Below are positions 25,697 through 32,477 of a stretch of DNA of 64,000 nucleotides, piece after piece. Positions within the stretch are counted from its first letter, which is position 1, and every line of letters starts with the position of its first letter. Under the pieces are notes generated by a model, which did no database searches, was not told the origin of the DNA, and saw nothing but the letters and a program-made list of their open reading frames with translations. The position numbers and the translations under genes are program-made. This DNA is from VAZQ01 sp963817135 (GTDB taxonomy: Bacteria; Pseudomonadota; Alphaproteobacteria; Rhizobiales; Xanthobacteraceae): the NCBI GenBank assembly GCA_963817135.1, contig CAWFNG010000018.1, positions 1-64,000 on the forward strand. The letters are read 5' to 3'.

Positions 25697-26221
25697 TCAA
25701 TTCCATTCGTCCGGCAGCACCGGCAATGGATGGAATTCAATGCCCTCCTCGTGCAACTCCTTTGCCTGGTCCGGCGAGGCTTCGCCATAGATCGAGCGAT
25801 GCTCGACTTCGCCGTAGTGCATCTTGCGCGCCTCTTCCGGGAATTTTCGGCCGACGTAGTCGGCATTGCGGGTGAGATGGTCGCGCAGCTCTCGCAATTT
25901 GCTGCGAAACTCCCGCTCCTGCGGCGACATCATTGCAACCGGTGCCGGCTGCTCCTGCATTGCAACGGGTGCCGGCTGCTCTTGCGCCGGCTCCGGCTTT
26001 TTCGTCTCGACCGGCAGCTTGCTCGCTGCCGGGGGAGTTGCCTTCTCCGCTTTCTTCGTTGCCGACAGGTTCGGCGCCATGATTGCCTTCTCGACCTTGT
26101 CCGAATTGCACACCGGACAAACGATCATCCGCTTCTTGGCCTGGCTTTCGTATGCGCCGGAATTTGCAAACCAGCTTTCGAAGCTGTGGCCGCGTTCACA
26201 GGCAAGCGCATAGCGAATCAT
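25697..26221 (-). CDS. DUF1178 family protein
   Basis: 174 aa. The N-terminus MIRYALACERGHSFESWFAN and the CPVCNSD pair form a likely zinc-binding module. A Pro/Ala/Gln-rich linker follows (about residues 60-95, with a near repeat of QEQPAPVAM), then the conserved C-terminal part LRELRDHLTRNADYVGRKFP, EEARKMHYGEVEHRSIYGEA. The family is widespread in alphaproteobacteria and its function is unknown. Its ATG overlaps the nitrilase-family stop by four bases, so it is co-translated as the end of a minus-strand operon comF..grxC-nit-DUF1178. Confidence 0.85.
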   Translation of the reverse strand: MIRYALACERGHSFESWFANSGAYESQAKKRMIVCPVCNSDKVEKAIMAPNLSATKKAEKATPPAASKLPVETKKPEPAQEQPAPVAMQEQPAPVAMMSPQEREFRSKLRELRDHLTRNADYVGRKFPEEARKMHYGEVEHRSIYGEASPDQAKELHEEGIEFHPLPVLPDEWN

Positions 26222-27102
26222 GCCGAGCCTCCCACCGCATGCAGATGCGAGGCATCTGCCGCGGCCTCGGCCGTTTCGAATCGCCGCCCGTGCTCAAGCG
26301 AAGGTATTTTGGCGCGCGCCGCCGCCACTTCCGCGGGATCGATGCGGGCGACCGTCACGCCTGGTTCACTGCCGCCTTCGGCAAGAATTTCTCCCCATGG
26401 ATTGACGATGATCGAATGTCCGAAAGTCTCGCGGCCGTTTTCATGCCGGCCGGCTTGCGCCGCAGCCAGCACGAATGCCCCGTTCTCGATGGCGCGCGCA
26501 CGGTTGAGCACGTGCCAATGCGCCGCTCCGGTTTGCTTCGTGAACGCGGATGGAATGGCGAAGAACGAGCTGCCGGCCTCTGCCAGCGCGCGATAGAGCG
26601 CCGGAAATCGCAGATCGTAACAGACCGTCAGTCCCAGCCGGCCCCACGGCAGGTTCGCGGCGACGGCGATTTCGCCCGGGCGATAATTGCGCGATTCGCG
26701 ATAGCTTTCGCCACCGGCGAGGTCGACATCAAACATGTAAATCTTGTCATAGCGCGCCATCACTTCTCCGTCGCGACCGATCAGGAAGGAACGATTGACC
26801 GCTTTTTCCGGCAAGACCTTGATGGCCAGCGAGCCGACGTGAAGAAAGATGCCATGCCGGCGCGCGAGATCGCGAAACGCCGCGAGGCTCGCGTCGCTTT
26901 CTTCCGGGGCGATTGCCGCAAATAGACGCTCGCGCTTGACCTCCATGATGTTCGTCATTTCGGGGGTCTGCACGTAATCGGCGCCCTGCCGCGCGGCCGC
27001 TTCGATCAGTCCACGGGCTGCCTCGACATTCTGCGACGGCAGCAGCCCTGACCGCATCTGTACCAGCGCAGCGGTGAATGCAGAGCCGTCACGGCCGGTC
27101 AT
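26218..27102 (-). CDS. carbon-nitrogen hydrolase of the Nit1/Nit2 type
   Basis: 294 aa cytoplasmic amidase of the nitrilase superfamily. The catalytic triad is visible: Glu48 in TPEMTN, Lys120 in ARYDKIYMFDVD and Cys161 in VCYDLRFP. Together with the FDVDLAGGESYRES and NPWGEILAEGG segments it matches the Nit2 branch, which includes omega-amidase and deaminated-glutathione amidase. Lying between glutaredoxin and DUF1178 with ATGA overlaps on both sides, a metabolite-repair role linked to glutathione is a reasonable inference. Start ATG at 27102. Confidence 0.88.
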   Translation of the reverse strand: MTGRDGSAFTAALVQMRSGLLPSQNVEAARGLIEAAARQGADYVQTPEMTNIMEVKRERLFAAIAPEESDASLAAFRDLARRHGIFLHVGSLAIKVLPEKAVNRSFLIGRDGEVMARYDKIYMFDVDLAGGESYRESRNYRPGEIAVAANLPWGRLGLTVCYDLRFPALYRALAEAGSSFFAIPSAFTKQTGAAHWHVLNRARAIENGAFVLAAAQAGRHENGRETFGHSIIVNPWGEILAEGGSEPGVTVARIDPAEVAAARAKIPSLEHGRRFETAEAAADASHLHAVGGSA

Positions 27103-27395
27103 GTGCGCGCTTCCTGGCCGCCGTCGCCGGGCGCCGCAATCGAAGCGAGGAGACCGTCCAGCTTTCCCGCGCGATCGAGCGCATAAAGATCATCATAGCC
27201 GCCGACGTGGGTTGCGCCGATGAATATTTGCGGCACGGTCATGCGCCCGTTAGCGCGCGTCACCATTTGGCTACGCCCTTTCGCATCCCCGCTCACGTCG
27301 ATTTCGTCGAATTCAACGCCTTTTTTCGACAATAGCCGCTTGGCAGCATGGCAATAGGGGCAATAACGGGTGGTATAAATCTGGATCCGGCTCAT
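27099..27395 (-). CDS. grxC: glutaredoxin 3
   Basis: 98 aa with the dithiol active site CPYC (Cys12, Cys15) after IQIYTTRY, the cis-proline loop TVPQIFIG and the glutathione-binding GGYDDLYAL. It reduces protein disulfides and mixed disulfides using glutathione. The stop overlaps the start of the nitrilase-family gene, so the two are coupled; 27 bases separate it from comF upstream. Confidence 0.94.
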   Translation of the reverse strand: MSRIQIYTTRYCPYCHAAKRLLSKKGVEFDEIDVSGDAKGRSQMVTRANGRMTVPQIFIGATHVGGYDDLYALDRAGKLDGLLASIAAPGDGGQEART

Positions 27396-27422
27396 GTTCC
27401 ATCGTTGCGCTTAACGCAGTCT

Positions 27423-28220
27423 TTATATGGGTTTGCGCCCTCCTGCCACAACCCGGGCGAACACCAGCACGTCGACCGCCGCGGCGCCGGCGCGCAGGAG
27501 CGTGCGTGCACAGACATCGATGGTGGCGCCTGAAGTAAGGACGTCATCGACGAGCACCAGCTTGCGCCCGATTACCTCTGCCCTGCCGCCCTCCGGCACG
27601 CGGAAGGCCCCCTGGACGTTGTGGGCGCGAGCGGTCTTATCGAGGCCGACCTGCTGGGCTGTCGCTTTGACACGTTTGAGGGCCTGGTGCGCCACCTTGC
27701 GGCCGCTCGCCGCGGCAATGATCTCTGCAAGCAGGGCGGACTGATTGAAACGCCGCGCCCACTGCCGTCGCCAGTGCAGCGGCACCGGCACCAAGGCGTC
27801 GGCGCTCGCCAGCAGTTCGCCGCCGGCATTCGCCATCCAGCGTCCCATCATGGGTGCGAGATCGAGGCGATCGCCGTATTTCAGCGCATGCACAAGCCTG
27901 GCGGCAATGTCGTCATAGCGCACCGCGGCCCGCGCCCGGCCATAGGCCGGGGGATCGGCAAGCGCCTCCATGGACAAGAGGCCGGGCCCGGAATCGAAAG
28001 GAAACGGAGTCCCAAGCCGCTCGCAATACGGCGGCCGTATGAACGACAGCTTGGCCCAGCAGGCCGCACACAGTCCGGCGCCGTCGACCAGCTCGCGGCA
28101 GGAAGGACAAAGCTGCGGCAGCGCCACGCCCGCAACAAGGCTGAGGCTCGCCCGCAACGCGCCCTTGAGCCGAAAAAAGCGCCGCGCCGGGACCTCTCTC
28201 GCTTCCAGTTCCTGCTCCAT
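27423..28220 (-). CDS. ComF family phosphoribosyltransferase-like protein
   Basis: 265 aa. A four-cysteine zinc site near the N-terminus (CPSC at 38-41, CAAC at 51-54) is followed by a type I phosphoribosyltransferase fold with KYGDRLDLAPMMGRWMA, DALVPVPLHWRRQWARRFNQ, KVKATAQQVGLDKTARAHNV (read as RVKATAQQVGL) and the PRPP loop VLVDDVLTSGAT. ComF proteins take part in DNA uptake in competent bacteria, but in most genomes the role is undefined. It is probably the first gene of the operon leading to grxC, nit and DUF1178. Confidence 0.88.
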   Translation of the reverse strand: MEQELEAREVPARRFFRLKGALRASLSLVAGVALPQLCPSCRELVDGAGLCAACWAKLSFIRPPYCERLGTPFPFDSGPGLLSMEALADPPAYGRARAAVRYDDIAARLVHALKYGDRLDLAPMMGRWMANAGGELLASADALVPVPLHWRRQWARRFNQSALLAEIIAAASGRKVAHQALKRVKATAQQVGLDKTARAHNVQGAFRVPEGGRAEVIGRKLVLVDDVLTSGATIDVCARTLLRAGAAAVDVLVFARVVAGGRKPI

Positions 28221-28264
28221 CGGCCCCGACGCTATCGCCGCAAGGCGGCAATCTCAATGTTTTG

Positions 28265-28405
28265 GTAGGGTGGGCAAAGGCGCTGGTCGCTGCGTTTCCG
28301 CGTGGGCAAAATCGTGCGCGCGCCGTAAGGGCGTTTTGACGCCCGTCTTCGCGGGCTATGCCCACGCGGCAATCTTCTTGCGCTAGACGATTTTGCCCAC
28401 CCTAC
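28265..28405. repeat. palindromic intergenic repeat with GTAGGGTGGGCAAA ends
   Basis: The ends GTAGGGTGGGCAAA (28265-28278) and its exact complement (28392-28405) bound about 140 bases. Inner complementary patches exist (CGCGTGGGCA near 28300 and TGCCCACGCG near 28360). It lies between the divergent comF and methyltransferase genes. The form resembles a small non-autonomous palindromic element; no coding sequence is inside. Confidence 0.75.
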
Positions 28406-28422
28406 GGACATTCAGAGGTCGA

Positions 28423-29250
28423 GTGTCGTCGAGCCCGCTTATTTTCGACCGCCGCTTGTTGCGCGCACGGCGTGCGCGCGCGGCCGCGCTTGGTCCCTGT
28501 CAATTTCTGTTGCAGCGAGCCGGCGAGGATCTTTCCGAGCGCCTTGCCAGCATCGTCAGGCGCTTCGACTGCGCCGTTGATCTCGGCACGCCGGGCGAAG
28601 GGCTTGCACGGGTGCTTATCAATTCCAGCAAGGTTGCAGTCGTGATCAGGGCCAACGAATCGGCGGTGAGCCTGCGCGGACTGGGCTTGCAAGAGCGGAG
28701 GGAACCGCTCGCAATCGTCGCCGACGAGGAGGCGCTGCCATTCCGCGCGGGTACAATCGATCTCCTGGTTTCCGCGCTGTCGCTGCAATTTGTCAATGAC
28801 CTGCCCGGGACGCTCGCCCAGATTCGGCGCGCGCTCAAGCCGGACGGCCTCCTCCTGGCGGCGCTCGTCGGCGGGGATACTCTTACGGAGCTGCGGCAAT
28901 CCTTCGCGGCCGCCGAAGCCGAGATCGAGGATGGCGTCTCGCCGCGGGTCATCCCGTTCGTGGACGTGCGTCAGGCAGGCGCGCTGCTGCAACGCGCCGG
29001 TTTCGCCATGCCGGTAGCCGACATCGATCGCCTCGTTGTGCGCTATTCATCTCCGCTCGCGCTGATGCACGACCTGCGCCGCATGGGAGCAAGCAATCCG
29101 CTGCGGGAACGCAGCCGGCGACCGCTAAGGCGTGCGACCCTGCAGCGGATGATGGAGATCTACGCCGAGCAATTCGCCGATCGGGATGGCCGTATCCCGG
29201 CGACCTTCGAGATCGTCTGGCTTGCGGGGTGGAGACCAGAGGACAGATGA
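28423..29250 (+). CDS. SAM-dependent methyltransferase, BioC/NDUFAF5-like
   Basis: About 275 aa. The GTG at 28423 is chosen because AGAGG precedes it and the family-like N-terminus (SSPLIFDRRLLRARRARA) starts there. It has a Rossmann methyltransferase layout: FDCAVDLGTPGEGLARVL (motif I, atypical), ADEEALPFRAGTIDLLVSAL, LPGTLAQIRRALKPDGLLLA and GDTLTELRQSFAAAEAEIED, then a C-terminal part with SPRVIPFVDVRQAGALLQRA. The BioC/NDUFAF5 group includes malonyl-ACP methyltransferase and a complex I assembly arginine hydroxylase; the exact role is open. The stop codon is formed where the gene runs into a heptamer repeat. Confidence 0.78.
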   Translation: MSSSPLIFDRRLLRARRARAAALGPCQFLLQRAGEDLSERLASIVRRFDCAVDLGTPGEGLARVLINSSKVAVVIRANESAVSLRGLGLQERREPLAIVADEEALPFRAGTIDLLVSALSLQFVNDLPGTLAQIRRALKPDGLLLAALVGGDTLTELRQSFAAAEAEIEDGVSPRVIPFVDVRQAGALLQRAGFAMPVADIDRLVVRYSSPLALMHDLRRMGASNPLRERSRRPLRRATLQRMMEIYAEQFADRDGRIPATFEIVWLAGWRPEDR

Positions 29251-29344
29251 CAGATGACAGAGGTCAGAGGTCAGAGGTCAGAGGTCAGAGGTCAGAGGTC
29301 GAGTCAGATGACTGAGGGCTCTGACCTCTGATCTCTGATCTCTG
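29247..29344. repeat. heptamer CAGAGGT array facing its inverted copy
   Basis: Five or more tandem copies of CAGAGGT, preceded by CAGATGA variants, are followed by the inverted version (ACCTCTG, ATCTCTG). The whole forms a long imperfect stem between two convergent gene ends. It can act as a bidirectional transcript end. Related arrays are at 35283-35362 and 61793-61875. Confidence 0.75.
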
Positions 29345-29542
29345 TCATCCGAATAGCCCGGAAAGGAGGGAATAAAACTCCTGCGTGGTCGAGCCGAGGC
29401 TATAAACCGTAATGGCGACCGCGGCACCGATGCCTGATGCAAGGAGCGCATATTCGATCGCCGTTGCACCGCGATCATCCTCGGCAAGCCGGGCGCGCAG
29501 GACATTCATGGTCAGGGCAAGCTGCGACTTCCTCTTCGCCAT
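29345..29542 (-). CDS. Flp/Fap-type pilin
   Basis: 65 aa. The ATG at 29542 has AAGGA at proper spacing. It has a short basic leader (MAKRKSQLALTMNVLRARLA), the type IVb prepilin site DDRG|ATAIEY with Glu five residues after the cut, and one hydrophobic helix (ALLASGIGAAVAITVYSLGS). Such subunits are cut by a TadV/CpaA prepilin peptidase and assembled by the Tad apparatus. None of those genes is nearby, so this is an orphan copy. Confidence 0.85.
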   Translation of the reverse strand: MAKRKSQLALTMNVLRARLAEDDRGATAIEYALLASGIGAAVAITVYSLGSTTQEFYSLLSGLFG

Positions 29543-29562
29543 ACGCATTCCTTGCGTTTCGT

Positions 29563-29967
29563 TTACAGGAGCAGCATCAAATGCGAAATCAGCGGCTCGT
29601 CGGCAGGCGGCATGGGATAGTCGCGCAACCGGTTTGGCCGCACCCAAGCGACTTTCTGGCCTTCGAGCGCTTTTACGGTTCCCTCCCAGCGCCGGCAGAC
29701 ATAGAGCGGCATCAAGAGGTGGAACTCGGGATAGCGATGGCTCGCAAAGGTCAAGGGGGCGAGACACGCCTCATTGATGGTGATGCCGAGTTCCTCCTTA
29801 AGCTCCCTGATCAAGGTCTGTTCCGGGCGTTCGCCCGCCTCGACCTTGCCGCCGGGAAATTCCCACAGACCGGGCATTGGCTTGTCTGCCGGACGTTGCG
29901 CGATCAGCACGCGACCGTCCGGATCGACGAGGGCGCAAGCGACCACGAGTACAAGATGCACGCCCAT
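29563..29967 (-). CDS. mutT: (deoxy)nucleoside triphosphate pyrophosphohydrolase, MutT type
   Basis: 134 aa Nudix hydrolase that removes 8-oxo-dGTP from the nucleotide pool. The Nudix box is complete: GGKVEAGERPEQTLIRELKE followed by ELGI (GX5EX7REUXEEXGU). VVACALVDPDGRVLIAQRP and LWEFPGGK upstream and a SHRYPEFHLLMPLYVCRRWE segment downstream fit MutT. It lies after argJ on the same strand, a pairing usual in Hyphomicrobiales. Confidence 0.92.
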   Translation of the reverse strand: MGVHLVLVVACALVDPDGRVLIAQRPADKPMPGLWEFPGGKVEAGERPEQTLIRELKEELGITINEACLAPLTFASHRYPEFHLLMPLYVCRRWEGTVKALEGQKVAWVRPNRLRDYPMPPADEPLISHLMLLL

Positions 29968-30067
29968 ACCCCCGCGCGCGAGAATAGAAACGCTTCAGTT
30001 AAGGACCGCTCAAAAGCGTTTTACGCCTGCAATGCTTTCAACTTGCTGGTTAACCGTTTGTCACTTC

Positions 30068-30145
30068 GTAGCCGGGATGGGGCAAAGCGCAATCCGGGTC
30101 GCTTTTCCCGCATTACGCTTCGCTGCCGCTTCTCTCCGGCCAAAA
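30068..30145. repeat. imperfect palindromic repeat between mutT and argJ
   Basis: CAAAGCGCAATCCGGG (30083-30098) faces an imperfect complement CCCGCATTACGCTTCG (30107-30122), with weaker pairing outside (GTAGCCGGGATGG against CTCTCCGGCC). It resembles the GTAGCCCGGAT-type intergenic hairpins found in many proteobacteria. No gene is inside. Confidence 0.6.
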
Positions 30146-30168
30146 GTGCACTGCATCCGGGGCACGAG

Positions 30169-31410
30169 TCACGATCGGTAGTCGCCATTGATGGCGACAT
30201 ATTCCTTGGTCAGATCGCAGGTCAGCACCCGATCGCGTGCCTTTCCCAGGCCGAGCGCGACCTTGAGCACGATCTCGGACTTCTTCATCACCTGCGACAG
30301 CGCTGCCTCGTCGTAGCGCGGGTCGCGTTCGCCCTTATGCGCGACCCGGATATCGCCGAACCAGATCGAGAGCCGGTCGCGGTTGGCGGGTTCGCCCGCC
30401 TTGCCTACTGCCATGACCACGCGACCCCAATTGGCGTCCTCGCCGGCAATCGCGGTCTTCACCAGCGGCGAGTTGGCGATCGAGAGCGCGATTCTGCGCG
30501 CTGATGCTTTCGATACCGCTCCTTCGACAATGATTTCGAGGAGCTTGCGCGCGCCTTCTCCATCGCGGGCGATCTGCTCGGCCAAATTGGCAAGCACCGC
30601 ATTGAAGGCCTTGCGCAGCGCAGACAGCCGCGGGTCGGAGAGCGTGGCGATTGTGCTTAAGCCGCGGGCAGCCGCCGCGCCGGTCGCGAAGGCAAGGACT
30701 GTGTCCGAGGTCGAAGTGTCTCCGTCGATCGTCACTGCGTTGAACGTATCGACAACTCCCTGCTTGAGCAGGTTTTGCAAAACGCGAGCGGAAATGGCGG
30801 CATCGGTGAACACGAAAGACAACATGGTTGCCATGTTCGGCGCGATCATGCCTGCCCCTTTGGCAATGCCGCAGATCGTCACCGGCTTTCCCGCCAGCCG
30901 AACGATGGTGGCAGCACCTTTGGGGAAAGTGTCCGTTGTCATGATCGCCCGGGCAGCGTCATGCCAGCCGCCCGGTGCGGCATTCGCCACAAGCTGCGCC
31001 ATGACGGAGCCGAACTTGCTTGCATCGAGCGGCTCGCCGATCACGCCGGTGGAAGCAAGAAAGACCTCTCGCGCGGAACAGCCGGTCGCCGCCGATACGA
31101 TTTTGGCTGTGAGCTTGGTTGCTTGCCTGCCGGATTTGCCGGTGAACGCATTGGCATTGCCGGAATTGACCACAAGCGCGGCGGCGCGACCTCCCCCGAT
31201 ATTGGCGCGGCACCAGTCCACCGGCGCCGACGGGCACTTCGAGCACGTGAATACGCCGGCGACCGCGGTTGGGCGTGCAAACAGCGCGAGCAGAACATCG
31301 GTGCGTCCGCTGTAGCGGATGCCGGCGGCGGCGGTAGCGAGCCTGACCCCTTCGATCGGCGGCATGTCGGGAAACCCCGCCGGGGCCAGCGGGGAGATTG
31401 CAACCGGCAA
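30169..31410 (-). CDS. argJ: bifunctional glutamate N-acetyltransferase / N-acetylglutamate synthase
   Basis: 413 aa from a TTG at 31410 (GGAGCG upstream; the frame is open earlier but only this start gives the family N-terminus LPVAISPLAPAGFPDMPPIE). The enzyme transfers acetyl from N-acetylornithine to glutamate in the cyclic arginine pathway. The self-cleavage site is in GAGMIAPNMATMLSF, with Thr195 becoming the nucleophile of the beta chain. TCSKCPSAPVDWCR, NSGNANAFTG and TIDGDTSTSDT are further family blocks. It is followed by mutT and preceded by a ppiC-type gene 11 bases upstream. Confidence 0.93.
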   Translation of the reverse strand: MPVAISPLAPAGFPDMPPIEGVRLATAAAGIRYSGRTDVLLALFARPTAVAGVFTCSKCPSAPVDWCRANIGGGRAAALVVNSGNANAFTGKSGRQATKLTAKIVSAATGCSAREVFLASTGVIGEPLDASKFGSVMAQLVANAAPGGWHDAARAIMTTDTFPKGAATIVRLAGKPVTICGIAKGAGMIAPNMATMLSFVFTDAAISARVLQNLLKQGVVDTFNAVTIDGDTSTSDTVLAFATGAAAARGLSTIATLSDPRLSALRKAFNAVLANLAEQIARDGEGARKLLEIIVEGAVSKASARRIALSIANSPLVKTAIAGEDANWGRVVMAVGKAGEPANRDRLSIWFGDIRVAHKGERDPRYDEAALSQVMKKSEIVLKVALGLGKARDRVLTCDLTKEYVAINGDYRS

Positions 31411-31421
31411 TGGCGCTCCTA

Positions 31422-32309
31422 TCAGTTCTTGGTCAACTCCGGCGCCTTGTCGAGCCGTTCGATCTTGGCGCTTTGCCGCAGCTTGGCAATGAAATCGGTC
31501 TGCGCCTTGCGCGAGAGAAATGCCTCTATCTGATCCCTTACCTTCTCGAATTCCGGCGGCTGTTTGCTGCGCCTGTCTTCGAGTTTGATGATGTGCCATC
31601 CAAACTGGGTCTTCACCGGGTTCGAGATCTGACCGACGTACATCTTGAACGCCACATCGGCGAATTCCGGCACCATCTGCTCCTTGGTGAAGTAACCGAG
31701 ATCGCCGCCCTCGGCTGCACCTGGATCCTTGGACTTTTCCTTGGCGAGCGTCGCAAAATCGGCACCGCCCTTGATCTCCTCGAGAACGGCTTTGGCCTCG
31801 TCTTCGGTTTCCACCAGGACATGGCGGGCGCGTACCTCTTCCTGTCCCGTCATCGACTTCACCGCTTCCACATAGGTCTGGCGGAGCGCTTCCTCGCTGA
31901 TTGCCGCCTTTACTTCTTCCTGCAGCTCAAATCCCATCAGCAGCTTGTTGCGCAGAAACGCGAGTCGCCGCTTGAAATCCGGATTGTCGGCAATGTTCTT
32001 CTTGTCGGCCGCCTGGGTGACCATGATGATATCGGCGAGATACGAAATGAGCTGCTCGCGCCTGGCATCGGGCGATGCCGCCTGCATTTCCGGCCCGGCA
32101 TCCTCTTCGGCAAGCACGAGATCGCTTTGTTTGATGTCGACGCCGTTCACCCGCGCGACAACGGTGTCGCCCGGTGCCGTCGAAACTTCAGAACTCGTGT
32201 TTTTGGAGCATCCGGACGCCGCGAGTGCCGCCACAAATAGAGCCACCTTTGACAGATAAGCGATGGTGCGCCGGGACGGCGCGCAATTGACAAAATTGAG
32301 GGAAATCAT
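31422..32309 (-). CDS. PpiC-type peptidyl-prolyl isomerase lipoprotein
   Basis: 295 aa. The ATG at 32309 gives a lipoprotein signal (SKVALFVAALAASGC, lipobox ASGC). A SurA/PrsA-like N-terminal helical domain (VNGVDIKQSDLVLAEEDAGP ... NPDFKRRLAFLRNKLLMGFE) is followed by a parvulin domain: VRARHVLVETEDEAKAVLEE, FATLAKEKSKDPGAAEGGDL, GYFTKEQMVPEFADVAF, VKTQFGWHIIKLEDRR. It probably helps exported proteins fold in the periplasm. Lying divergent to secA fits a role in export. It is just upstream of argJ, so the two are probably co-transcribed. Confidence 0.9.
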   Translation of the reverse strand: MISLNFVNCAPSRRTIAYLSKVALFVAALAASGCSKNTSSEVSTAPGDTVVARVNGVDIKQSDLVLAEEDAGPEMQAASPDARREQLISYLADIIMVTQAADKKNIADNPDFKRRLAFLRNKLLMGFELQEEVKAAISEEALRQTYVEAVKSMTGQEEVRARHVLVETEDEAKAVLEEIKGGADFATLAKEKSKDPGAAEGGDLGYFTKEQMVPEFADVAFKMYVGQISNPVKTQFGWHIIKLEDRRSKQPPEFEKVRDQIEAFLSRKAQTDFIAKLRQSAKIERLDKAPELTKN

Positions 32310-32477
32310 GGGGTGGTCCTGATTTGGAGCAACCGTCGGCGGCGCCGGACAGTTGCCGTAAAGAGCCCCGCTTGGCAATTGCATAGCAGCCGATTTTGAC
32401 GAGAACGTGAGCGTGCCGGCGCCGATTGACAAGGTCCCGACCCCCTCCTATGTCTCGGCGAACCAAGGACTTACTGC

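Noticed and set aside
29437..30504. Plus-strand frame of 355 codons opposite flp, mutT and argJ
   Set aside because: It crosses three minus-strand genes and two repeats, with no coherent domain pattern.
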